This document shows, piece by piece, positions 55,801 through 64,000 of a stretch of 64,000 nucleotides of DNA. Source of the DNA: Xestospongia muta (Eukaryota > Porifera > Demospongiae > Haplosclerida > Petrosiidae); NCBI GenBank assembly GCA_963693285.1, contig OY848917.1:27777745-27841744 (forward strand). The letters run 5' to 3'. The notes beneath the pieces were generated by a model. The model had not been told where the DNA came from, searched no databases, and worked only from the letters and a program-made list of their open reading frames with translations. Positions within the stretch are counted from its first letter, which is position 1; each line of letters begins with the position of its first letter. The position numbers were made by a program, and so were the translations under genes.

Positions 55801-58800
55801 TAAATGCAAGTTAAGACATCTCAATTCTAGATTATGATCAGCAATTTTGTATTGTGCACTATATAAATCATTTTTATTTATGATGAGTGATCTTTAATAA
55901 ACGTTAAATATTTAGTTAATTTGGACAGTATTAAGTTGAATACAATGTATCAAAATGTTTGAAGAAAGTTTTCTACTAAAATAAGAATCACATGAATGTG
56001 CTTGGCATGAGCGTTCGTAATGAATATTATATTAGAATACCTTCTTTTTCACATTGCAATTGTGATAAGTAACATGTGCTAGCAAACAGAACATTCAGAA
56101 AACATAAAATGATGCATGCATGATTATAAACTGTTTTTCACGTATATAGTATACAGCTCTCACAATACTAACATCACTTAACATGCATTTTTTTGCTGTT
56201 TAATATATACACAATTTAATTTAATAGGTTCATGTTGTAACTGATGATGCTAAACTAACTAAGGGAGACAAATGGTTGCAATTATCCAGAGCAATGGGTA
56301 AGTTGTACAGTAAGCATATAACAATACATAAAACTCATTTGACTATTCAGTTTGATATTTTAAAAATATATTGGCTGCAAACTTAATTTTGATATTGGAA
56401 AGTTGAAACCAGTGGAGTTTAGCATTGACTTTTAGTTTGTTTAATCTTATTTACTTTTATTTCAGTTTCTAAACTAATTTTTACTTTTAGAACTAAATTG
56501 TATAAATATACTTCATTATCAATGTCCTTTATATGTATGGTGCACGTTTTGAGCTTATGTATATTGTAATGTGAAGTTAGCTGAATTACCTGGTGGGCTA
56601 GGAAAAAATGGCTGTTGCATGTTATCTATTGCAGATCATAGCCTTAAATCTCTCTTATGACAATGAAACAGACTTTATAAACACACTTACATTTCACATT
56701 TTTGTGTTATCAAAGCTACTGATATTTCCAGTAAAGTCAAAAGCTTTGCTAAAGTAGAAAACTGGTGAGCAGCCTAACTACCTAATTTTTTTCTGATTTT
56801 TGCATCAGAAGGGCTATAAAAGCTTTAATTTTAGTCCTAACTATATACCTCTGAACTAAGCAGTTAATCTCACATACATGACACTAAAAGACCAGTATAT
56901 AATACTCAAATTGTAACTAAAAGTACTGGGCCTTCCCTACTTTAGTTAATTTTAAAGGTTTGGCTATTTGTGTAGGGACATTGTGTGGATTTATATTTTA
57001 TTCCTACCATGTCTATTTCCTTTTTGCCATTGTCATCCTTACATTCTCTTCCATTTTTTAAAAATGTTTTAATTATTTGATAAAATATCTTTAAACCAAT
57101 CCTAGTATCGGTTAAATCCCAATAATTATAAAGTATTCTTGACAATTATAGTTATATCAGAAACATATCCATAAGAATATGCCTTAGAAAATAATGTGGA
57201 TATTTACAGTATTTTATTTTGTTAGGTTTCACTGTACATTACGCTGACTGCCCTGTTGGTCATAACTCAGCTAGTCTCTGCTGTAAGTCAGGAGTTGATT
57301 TTGATAATTATTACAGAGCAATAGAAACAGGACAAATGTATGGGTAAGCCATAATACTCATATACGTACATACATCTGACATAGCCAACTAGTTTTGTGT
57401 GACCGAAATAATACATGCAAAGTTTAGAGTCTGACAACAAACAAATTATTAAAAATGCACACACATTTATATCAATACATGATATAAATATTCGTAACTT
57501 CAGTGATGAATAATCATAAGCTACACGGATGAGTAATAAGGAAAATGAATATATGGATTATCTCACACTCCTCCCCCTTTAAGATGAAACATACAGACTG
57601 AACCGTTCTAGTAGTCATCTTTCTTGCTTGGAATGATGTAGAGGAAGAGTAGAAGTAGGTAATGGAGGTTTAGAAGTGGAGATGGTTGATCAGTAGTATC
57701 AGTTTGTAAGGGAGTTCGTGTTGGAAAATCAAAATCATCATCAGGTATGTCTTTCTCTTTTTCTGAAATTGGAGTAAGTTGTGTTAGAGTTTCGAGACTT
57801 CTAGGGTACCACGTATCCACGAAGGTGATCTTGAGTAGTTCTTGGCATAAATTTTTATCTCCTGTAGAAAAGATACAAACTTTTTGGTGAGGTTGAAGAA
57901 TTGTAGACTGTTTCTGTTAGACCTTGTCAGGGAGATCAGAATGTAGGAGACCGAAGATTGTACATAGTGTTCTACCCATTAGTAGTTCTGAGGAGGTAAA
58001 CCAGTGGTTGATTGAGGGGTTACACGATACTGTAGGATCAAACGAGAGATTCTTGTGTTTAGCAGTCCATCTAACTTCATCATGGCAGCTTTAAATGTCT
58101 GTACTGCCTGTTTAGCTAATTCATTAGAATATGATATGGAGAAGTGAGAGAATGACGGATGTCATTCTTTTCCATGAAGACTCGAAACTCATTACTTGTG
58201 AAGGCGGGACCATCATCAGAGACCAGTTGTTTAGGTAAACCATGAGTAGAGAATATTTTATGTAGTAAATTGATAGTGCTTGTAGCAGAGGTGGAGTCAA
58301 CTGTGTGAACTTCAATCCACCAAGAGAATGCATCTACAAGGATAAAATAATATTTACCTAAAAATGGCCCAGCGTGATCCACATGAACTCTAGTTCATGG
58401 AGTTGATGGACATTCCCACAGGTGAACAATGCCTTTGGGTAGAGATACATAGTTCATTTGACATGTGTTACAGTTCTTTACAAATATCCTCAGTCTCCTA
58501 TCTAGACCTGGCCACCAGACATATATACGTTCTAGCAAGGTATTTCATTCTAGTGATACCAGGATGAGTATTGTGAAGTTAAGAGAGAGGATAGTCTTTC
58601 TACTTTGAGGAGGAATAATGATACGAGATCCTCTGAGGAGACAGCCTTGTAAGACACTTAATTCAGTGTAACACTGAACAAATGGTTTTAACCCAGAAGT
58701 TTCAGGTACTATGCGACAAGTTTCAACAACCCTTCGAAAACAAGATATAGTAGGGTCCTGATCAGTTCACTTTTTTTAATTTGATGGGCAAGAATAGTAC

Positions 58801-61800
58801 ATTCTGAAAGATGATTTAACATTAGCTGGACATCAGCTGAGACTGGGGCAATATCTGGTTTGTCAGGGAGTGGCAGTCTGCTAGAAGAATTTGCATTTGC
58901 AAGGTAAGTCCCTGGGTTATGTCTAATAGTATAAGAGTAAGTTAGGGTATGATTGCCCATCGTTGAATACGGAAAGACGCCAATGTCGCGATTTATCATT
59001 TCTCTCTTGGAAGGTATTGGAGTGGCTTGTGGTCAGAATAGAGAGTCACGTGTCTCCCATATAAATAATCATGAAACTTTCTTACAGTGAATATAATGGC
59101 CAGTGCCTCTTTATCAAGCGATTGTACTTCTTTTCTGGCTTAGAGAAAGTTAGAGAAACCAACACGATTGGTTTTTCAGTGTTGTCATTCATGTGATGCC
59201 TTATTGTACAGCACCTAGTCCATATGGAGAACCGTCACATGATAAGACTAAAGGTTTCTGGTCATCATAATGTACCTGAAGCCAGAAATTATGGGAATTT
59301 TAGCTGGCTATCATACATGGTTCAATTTAGAAGAATAGCAGTAGCAAAAAACCTCATCACAGGTTGGGGAAGGAAGGATGATGCACTATGGATAATACCT
59401 TCTTAAAACCTCACAAAGGGAACCACTCACTGCAGGAAAGTCAATACAATGAAAGGGAATGTAGCAATCAGCAATGACAAAAGACAAACAATGCTCGGGT
59501 GGCAGCAAAGAAGACAAGGCACAAAGATAAGCCTTGGAGAGCCTACATATGATACACATAAAGCTGCAGTGACAAGTGCTGGAGAGAGCAGTGTGAATTC
59601 CTACACCTGTGTTATGAAGGACATCTTCAGTCGTCTTGCCCAAGGAAGACTATTGACTAACAAGTTATTGGAAGATACGTGTACTACCCAAAGAACAAAT
59701 GCAAAGTTTGGCTCTAGTTTAGCTACTAATTTTAACACATGACACTACCAATCTTTAAATAAGGATTGCCACGTGGTTAATTGATTAATGTATTAGAGCA
59801 CAGTCATGATGTTAAAATTTATCACTTATATTTAGTAGCTATTTTATAGATAAGAAGACTGTTCAAATTTTTGATGTTTTGTATTTTATTTTTTGTTTTG
59901 GTAAGGTTTATATCTTTTCTTGCCTTGAAGCTTTTTTAACACACCCATTGTTACTGCTCAACTGCAAGTAACCAAGTTGTGGATTATTCAGACTTAGCAA
60001 AAGTATTTGTACAATACAGCTAGTCCACTACAGTTTTTCTATAAAATTATTGTCCACAATAAATCTTTTTACAGACCAAATTATGATTATACTAAAATGT
60101 GAAGGGTTGTTATTATGTATGCAGGAGTTTTTCAAACTAGGAAGAACATTTCTTGAAGGACAGCTTTTTCAAAAACTAGACCTCTAAACAGAAGCCTTGA
60201 GTATACATGCTTTATTGAAATATTTTCATCATTACTGAACCACTAAAATACATTATGTCAAAAGCTTTCAAATAATTGGAGGGTTATTTAACCAAACCTT
60301 TGAAGTACAACTGTACAAAAAATTAGTCTTCTTCCTATCTCTATTTAACATTTAGTACCCTCTTTATTGCTCCTTTTAGATGGTTTTGTCACTTTGATGA
60401 TGATCTTTATGTTAATGTTCCTAATCTTGTGTCCACCATTCTGAAGTATGACCCATTTAAGGAGAACCGATATATTGGACAATTTCCTTTCTATCCAAGA
60501 GACATGTTTAGATTTAAAAAAAAGATACCAGAGATATTAGAACCTGTGAGTTTTTTTTGTTTTATACTATTAGAGTATAGTAGCATTACTGTAATCATAG
60601 ATTAGATTAGTTTTAAGGTTGCATGACCTTTATAGAGTCTCTAATTAAAAAAATTTAATCACTCAAAACATTCAACGTTGACTACTATTGGTAAGTGCAT
60701 TTTCTTGTTTAGTTCGTCAATACATTTCGTTATGCTGGGGGACCAGTTTACTGCTTGAGTGCTAAACTAATGAAGGAGGTCGAAGTATATCTACGGTAAG
60801 CAAAGTTTGTATCATACCTATGTATGTACAGTACATTCAATTCAAAATGACTTATTACAGATTCGTACAGTAATAAGTAAGTAAAACCTTTTCTAAAAAT
60901 TGAAAAACTGTAGGGATGACTAATATCAGTCCAATGCAAAGGATGCAAGCAAGACAGTAGAGATGCATGACAATTGTATCATCCCTAGATAATAGCAGAG
61001 GCATAGAATGCAACTATATGTCACTGATCAAAGCAGGAAATATTCTATACTTACTGCCATAAGTGGGAGATTTGTTTGCATTTGTTTCTTTCTCCATTAA
61101 TATTAATTATTCATAAAAAGTGGCTTCTCATGAGTAGCCCTTGATAGTAAGCTACAGAACTTACTTGATTTCATTTCCAAACCATTCAAAATCTGAGATA
61201 CAAAAGAAGATAGTTCACTTCAAATTGTGCTGCATTTGTGAAGATGGTGACATGTTTTTACTTTTTGAGTTATTGTTTGTGAAGGATAGTATAGAAGAGT
61301 CTAGTGCTACACAAGCACATGAGCTACCAAGTTGACAGGGTAATTTAGAATCACAAAAAAATTATTTTATTAAATAAAAACAGAGTTTAAAAAGCAACCT
61401 AGTAGAGAATTTGTCAAATCTGGTCTAGTAGAAGGAAAGAGTGTCAAAAAAGTTGTGCTGGTCACTGGTTGTTTGCAAACCATGATGCACAAGGATATTC
61501 TACTCCAAGACAAGATTGAAGATGGAAATGCGATAACTATTGGGTGTGCTCATACAGACACAGTGTTTTATCCCATTGCTGAGATTGGAATCAAGGTAGA
61601 TGGCCAGCTAGTTATTGTAGAGGCGTATCGGAGATGCTACCTTTCAATGTTCTGTTAGGAACTAATTTCTAGAACTAACTCAGTTGCTCAGAGGGGCAGA
61701 ATTGAAGGAGTTAAGAAGAAAGATTATGGTAGTAATGACCCATGCTCAAACTTGACAAAAAAGAGAGGAGGAGTCTGTTATAGCTGAGAATGTCTGGAAT

Positions 61801-63946
61801 ACTACAAAGCACAGTGGAGTCCAGTGGAGAAAACTCAGACCAAGTGACTATTAACCCAGGTAAAATTTTAGATGATGACATTTTTACCGCAGGAAAAGAG
61901 AACTTTAAGTTGACAAGAGGAGATAAAAGGAAGCTCCATTAGCAATATTGGAAATAAAAAGAGCAGGAAAAAGAGAGATCAAACAAAACATGTATTAGAA
62001 TTGTATGCAGCCAAGCTAAAAGGGTTGCAGGACCAAGATGATACATTAGTAAATGTTCGTAAGGACACTGATCACACAGTCACATCATATCTCAATTCTG
62101 CCATCAATTGGAGTACTATACAGAAGGTGAACACTACCAGGCAGAGATATGGAAGAGACGGCTGTTGAGCAATTGGTCTTCCTAAAGTCATGTAGAAAGA
62201 AAGTATTGGAACCACCCAATGAGATCCCTCTCACTGGTCATATGGGCAAGGAGAAAATGAGATGTAAAATCCTACTAAGATTTTACTGGTCTACAGTCTA
62301 CAATGATGTTGAAGGATATTGCTAATGTTGTCTCCAGTGTCAAAAATCAAGTAAAAAGGAGTACATCACACACCCCTTATTTCTTTGTCAATTGTTGGAG
62401 AGCCATTTCAAAAGATCGCCACTGACATTATTAGACCACAAAGTAACACCAGAGATAAGTATAAAGAAAAATCTATTAACGCAAAAGAATATTTCACTCC
62501 AACAATAAAGGTGTAAGTAACATCTATTACAAAATAATTGAAAGGTACCCAAACAATAACACCATATATAATATATCACAAACTATAATTCTTAATACAT
62601 GAATTGTCCACCACATTGTTTTGGACGAATTTAAAAGAAGAAATATGAATATTTAGTATTTTCACCAATATCTATTATGATGCTTAGAAAAATTGCTATA
62701 GACTATAAATACATACAATACAACATGGGAATTATCCTAGGGAGGAACACTGACAAAGAATGAAATATTCTGATGTGTTTTGGATAAAGATATTCTGTGT
62801 TATTAGCCAATACATTTGAATATATTTCAATGGACAATCTGGGCCTTCCCTACATAGGCACTGCTATCATGTGCCTGCATGATAATATTATCCATGTTTT
62901 TTTATTATTCATATTATTGTTCATTGTACAAATAATTTTGCGCAAAATATTGTTATGGTTAGATGGCAACCAAAAATGTCATTAAACCAATAACTTCAAG
63001 ATTTAAGGGATGTCAACTTCACTTAAGTGGGGTCGTTTGATTTGGTGTGAGAAACAGTCTAATCCTTTAATACTTACATCCACATATACCATGCAAATGT
63101 ATACTCATGTATTTTATTTGTAAATTGTATTTTTATATAACTTTAGCGGGAAAAACTTTTCAAATACTTGCAAATGGTTACAAATTGGACCAGAGGATCA
63201 AGTAGTAGGCACAGTTGTACAGATCATTCTTGGACACAATTTTACAAGAGAGCCAGGATTTCATTTTCAAAAGATAATGGATATTCCTTCAAGTACATAC
63301 AAGCAGCAGGTTTGTTGAAGTTACAGTTGTCAATGGATGTGATTAAAATACCTTTTCTTGTACAATTTTAAGCAGATGGAACTTCTTTAAACAGTTAGTA
63401 CACAGCCTTTATGCATAATATCTTTTTTAAAATTTAATTGATAAACAGGAAAGTATATCATTGTGGTTTCTAGATAAAATAATTAGCTTCTCATCCAAGA
63501 AGACTCATTCTAAATAGAAGCAATTGTCAGAGTGTTTCGAAAGAAAACGATCAATTTTGTAGTTATATTATCACATTTTGTGTGTTATTTTGTTATCAAT
63601 GTCCCTTTTATACTCACTCTTCAAATGAAACTTTTTACTGGCCATTTTCACTGTAACTGAATTCAGTATCGTCACAATGTTATACCACAATGCCACCAGA
63701 TCTTATTGACTGCTTTAACTATTTTAAGAACCCTATGTAGTATACAATAACTATCTTTTTGTGTTAGTAAAACTTTGCTTTAACAATTTATAAGATGGGA
63801 TTAATTAGTACGACCTTGTACATTGAACAATTTCTGTGTTGTTTTTTTTCCAAAAATTATTATTCTTTCAATATCTAGATAACAATCAATCTTGATGGCT
63901 ATGACATTCCTAATGCCGCTTTTACAAAAGCTATAGACCGTTCAAG
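49524..63946 (+). CDS. Fringe-type beta-1,3-N-acetylglucosaminyltransferase (GT31), 3' end beyond window
   Basis: Seven exons joined by GT-AG introns with matching phases: 49524-49814, 56228-56297, 57226-57343, 60380-60545, 60713-60795, 63147-63309, 63879-63946 (about 320 codons so far). Order matches Fringe: N-terminal signal anchor (residues about 8-27), SVKTSKKFHEKRLAPLLVTW, VHVVTDDAK, NSASLCCKSGVDFDNYY, WFCHFDDDLYVN (the metal-binding DDD), FRYAGGPVYCLSAKLM, EDQVVGTVVQIILG, REPGFHF, then QITIN. Fringe enzymes act in the Golgi, adding GlcNAc to O-fucose on EGF repeats of Notch and its ligands. A related GT31 specificity is possible. Introns 1, 3 and 5 are loaded with retroelements; the exons look intact. 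Confidence 0.9.
49880..50422. other. Fringe intron 1, unoccupied part
   Basis: AT-rich intron sequence between exon 1 and the outer LTR. No element or gene recognised. Confidence 0.5.
50423..50687 (-). repeat. Left LTR of the outer element
   Basis: Pairs with 55433-55670; ends ATTACA. The left boundary is approximate. Confidence 0.65.
50965..51728 (+). mobile_element. 5'-truncated LINE, copy 2, interrupted by copia
   Basis: Plus strand: LYADDILLL near 50985, SWITSHHLTINSNKTKYVII (51039-51269), YLGIIITSNLSWSPHI, then decayed RT C-terminus. Same family as 48000-49310; copy 1 shows the uninterrupted continuation after CTCTGTG-AATTCAC, which here is cut at 51728 by the copia LTR. Confidence 0.78.
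51729..51980 (-). repeat. 3' LTR of copia element
   Basis: Repeats 55201-55418 (AGTCTTTTTAGTAATGATG, CAATTAACACCTCTAAAT), plus a 35-bp segment absent from the other LTR. Confidence 0.85.
52101..52361 (-). pseudogene. copia RNase H
   Basis: YSDADWGSDTLDCKSTTGY ends the preceding frame; after a stop (TAG, 52362-52364) STTEAEYVALSGAAQEAVWL, NNQSAIAIAKNPQFHGRAKH and IKYQFIRE complete a copia RNase H with its Asp-Glu-Asp residues. The single stop between the halves disables a full-length product. Confidence 0.82.
52362..53396 (-). pseudogene. copia reverse transcriptase
   Basis: Motifs in order: KTIGCKWVYKQKVGVDGFVE, YKARLVAKDYSQ, YDETFSPVARFESLQTLLAL, HQMDVITAFLNG, IKEEVYMDQSEGF, then YVDDILLAG (YVDD active site, near 52825) and DLGELNYFLGVKI. 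Two frame breaks lie between 53190 and 52916. Confidence 0.85.
53400..54530 (-). pseudogene. copia pre-integrase and integrase
   Basis: WHRRFGHLNERSLHTLA near 54520-54470, CKSCVVGKLHKTPF with zinc-ligand cysteines, then the catalytic core starting HSDVCGPLSAESLSGVRYFL (54411-54136). Downstream core motifs (NSGEYTS-like, NPEQNGGAERLNR-like) are readable only across frameshifts to about 53900. Confidence 0.78.
54479..55165 (-). CDS. copia gag
   Basis: An open 228-codon frame: MAGLKQVSIVPLKGPNYATW, WKKLEEQFQKKSWVNRLNLR, LHSLRLKDDESVQDHI, YLLASLPESFNTLV. This is the UBN2/Retrotran_gag family of copia elements. It loses its normal end at SKGPKCY, where the zinc knuckle would start, and continues out of frame into pre-integrase sequence because of the deletion. 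Capsid protein. Confidence 0.85.
   Translation of the reverse strand: MAGLKQVSIVPLKGPNYATWKVQCTMALKKDGVWGIVSDTEEAPASDADPKERERYAARRDKALATAVLSVDPCLLYLIGDPVDPVAVWKKLEEQFQKKSWVNRLNLRRKLHSLRLKDDESVQDHIKTMLETFNELSIVGDAITDEDRVIYLLASLPESFNTLVTVLQSNPTVPEIETVIERLMHEERKLKDQQVSSESGSVGALAARHRTRSKGPKCYMASKVWSSE
55187..55200 (-). other. Primer-binding site of copia element (half initiator tRNA)
   Basis: Minus-strand GGTTATGAGCCCAG directly follows the 5' LTR. It matches 13 of 14 bases of the complement of the anticodon-stem region of eukaryotic initiator tRNA-Met (CUGGGCCCAUAACC), the priming mode known for Drosophila copia. Confidence 0.75.
55201..55418 (-). repeat. 5' LTR of copia element
   Basis: Starts TGTTAAAGTC on the plus strand, adjacent to the primer-binding site. 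The right boundary is approximate. Confidence 0.85.
55433..55670 (-). repeat. Right LTR of the outer element
   Basis: Pairs with 50423-50687; ends AATACA. It starts within about 15 bp of the copia 5' LTR, so the two insertions abut. Confidence 0.65.
55671..56227. other. Fringe intron 1, 3' part
   Basis: AT-rich, ending in a T-rich stretch and AATAG acceptor at 56227. Nothing else seen. Confidence 0.5.
56228..56297 (+). CDS. Fringe-like gene, exon 2
   Basis: 23 codons plus one base (VHVVTDDAKLTKGDKWLQLS), acceptor AATAG, donor GTAAGT. VTDD matches the FTD segment of Fringe. Confidence 0.88.
56298..57225. other. Fringe intron 2
   Basis: Non-coding, AT-rich, with no repeat I recognise. Confidence 0.5.
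57226..57343 (+). CDS. Fringe-like gene, exon 3
   Basis: Encodes FTVHYADCPVGHNSASLCCK and the following VDFDNYYRAIE; matches the Fringe segment with paired cysteines before the active site. Acceptor GTTAG, donor GTAAGC. Confidence 0.9.
57568..57583 (-). other. Polypurine tract and 3' LTR start of the intron 3 gypsy element
   Basis: Minus-strand CTTAAAGGGGGAGGAG precedes TGTGAGATAATCC, a normal purine tract and TG start of a 3' LTR ending (plus strand) at 57567. The other LTR edge is not determinable, perhaps near 57396. Confidence 0.6.
58116..58382 (-). pseudogene. gypsy integrase catalytic core fragment
   Basis: First Asp in MDHAGPF, LVDAFSWWIEVHTV, second Asp in LVSDDGPAFTS, then IRHSLTSPYH. 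The catalytic Glu region (NELAKQAVQTFKAAM-like) follows only after a frameshift near 58115. Confidence 0.75.
59271..60379. other. Fringe intron 3, remaining part
   Basis: Open stretches on both strands at 59386-59742 overlap each other and match nothing I recognise. The remainder is AT-rich intron. Confidence 0.45.
60380..60545 (+). CDS. Fringe-like gene, exon 4 (catalytic DDD)
   Basis: Encodes WFCHFDDDLYVNVPNLVSTI and an IGQFPF segment. FDDD is the UDP-sugar and manganese-binding motif. Acceptor TTTTAG, donor GTGAGT. Confidence 0.92.
60713..60795 (+). CDS. Fringe-like gene, exon 5
   Basis: Encodes FRYAGGPVYCLSAKLM, matching the FATGGAGFCIS segment of Fringe. Acceptor TTTAG, donor GTAAGC. 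Confidence 0.9.
60796..61380. other. Fringe intron 5, 5' part
   Basis: A plus-strand open stretch (61141-61335, with CCICEDGDMF) precedes the retroelement relic and might be part of its gag, but no family motif is certain. Confidence 0.4.
61380..62480 (+). mobile_element. Retroelement relic with protease directly followed by integrase, in Fringe intron 5
   Basis: Plus strand: retropepsin-like segment 61420-61660 (VVLVTGCLQTMMHKDIL with the active Asp changed to Val, then GCAHTDTVFYPIAEIGIKVD), a spacer of about 450 bp, then the integrase zinc-binding domain near 62160-62350 (LTGHMGKEKMRCKIL, CLQCQKSSK) and the beginning of the core (SIVGEPFQKIATDIIRPQ) where it breaks off near 62470. No RT lies between protease and integrase. 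It fits a Gmr1-like order or an internal deletion. Many stops. Confidence 0.68.
62481..63146. other. Fringe intron 5, 3' part
   Basis: AT-rich intron with no recognised element; ends CTTTAG at 63146. Confidence 0.5.
63147..63309 (+). CDS. Fringe-like gene, exon 6
   Basis: Encodes WLQIGPEDQVVGTVVQIILG and FTREPGFHFQKIMD. The Glu-Asp pair matches the D-D/E..T-[IV]-G element of Fringe near the acceptor site. Acceptor CTTTAG, donor GTTTGT. Confidence 0.88.
63310..63878. other. Fringe intron 6
   Basis: AT-rich intron, no repeat recognised, acceptor ATCTAG at 63878. Confidence 0.5.
63879..63946 (+). CDS. Fringe-like gene, exon 7 (not the last)
   Basis: Encodes ITINLDGYDIPNAAFTKAID after a QQ end of exon 6, matching the QVTLSYG segment near the Fringe C-terminus. 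Donor GTATTT. The remaining exon(s) lie to the right. Confidence 0.82.
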
Positions 63947-64000
63947 GTATTTTATTAATAGTTATAAAGCATAATTATAAATCTTTTTGTGGTTGTAATT

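Larger units (their letters stand above)
57450..59270 (-). mobile_element. Truncated Ty3/gypsy element in Fringe intron 3
   Basis: On the minus strand: RNase H-like remnants (about 59270-59020), the RNase H-integrase linker with NANSSSRLPLPDKPD (58999-58709), decayed H2C2 region, integrase core MDHAGPFLGKYYFILVDAFS and LVSDDGPAFTSNEF (58382-58116), C-terminal remnants (57900-57600), a purine tract and the end of a 3' LTR. The RT-side to integrase order is the standard gypsy one, unlike the Gmr1-like copies. No RT, gag or 5' LTR remains. Confidence 0.75.

Noticed and set aside
56942..57145. Minus-strand 67-codon frame in Fringe intron 2
   Set aside because: Composition typical of AT-rich non-coding DNA; no similarity seen.
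59386..59742. Overlapping open stretches on both strands in Fringe intron 3
   Set aside because: Opposite-strand frames of similar length with no motif or codon pattern to favour either; not called as genes.

Overview
This is a eukaryotic, AT-rich window, most probably from an early-branching animal; a demosponge such as Amphimedon is my best guess (inference only). The grounds are GT-AG introns, a metazoan-type Fringe glycosyltransferase, a many-domain SRCR receptor, a tandem family of membrane-progestin-receptor-like (PAQR) genes, and dense metazoan-type retroelements and DNA transposons. Nothing looks bacterial: no operons, no Shine-Dalgarno sites, no CRISPR.

Region 1 (1-34800, genes on the minus strand) is a tandem array of single-exon PAQR genes, about 322 codons each, in a repeat unit of about 2.6 kb. 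Each unit pairs one full-length gene with one decayed, internally deleted PAQR relic. Eight full-length-type copies are seen: five open over their whole visible length, one with a nonsense codon, one heavily broken, one with a frameshifted C-terminus. The array is split by two copies of a Ty3/gypsy-type element (4040-9255 and 21972-25446) whose flanks match each other, so the second copy arose by segmental duplication and not by a new insertion. Its pol order is protease-integrase-RT-RNase H (copia-like, as in Gmr1-like elements) and its gag carries a SCAN-like segment. A 4.7-kb pogo/Tigger-type transposon (9608-14315) sits in one PAQR relic; the matching relic after the second gypsy copy is the empty site. 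That transposon has about 390-bp inverted repeats, a DDD transposase, and a second, spliced gene encoding a Ulp1-like cysteine protease plus a PHD finger.

Region 2 (34800-43400, minus strand) starts with a scrap of retroelement protease and then one large receptor gene: signal peptide, twelve SRCR domains in six two-domain cassettes of about 1 kb, a Ser/Thr-rich stalk, a transmembrane helix, and a cytoplasmic tail rich in tyrosine and proline docking motifs. One SRCR exon has a one-base insertion.

Region 3 (43400-64000, plus strand) holds a Fringe-type beta-1,3-N-acetylglucosaminyltransferase gene. Seven exons are resolved at base level, and the gene continues past the right edge. Intron 1 contains nested LTR, LINE and Ty1/copia insertions; introns 3 and 5 contain gypsy relics. 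A decayed duplicate of exon 1 and its upstream sequence lies at 45265-45960. Between the two copies sit a 710-bp inverted-repeat transposon with a 9-bp target duplication and a RecQ-like helicase exon, and a LINE.

Functionally the window holds cell-surface or secretory-pathway proteins (PAQR, SRCR receptor, Fringe) embedded in selfish DNA. No direct pathway link between these genes is visible.
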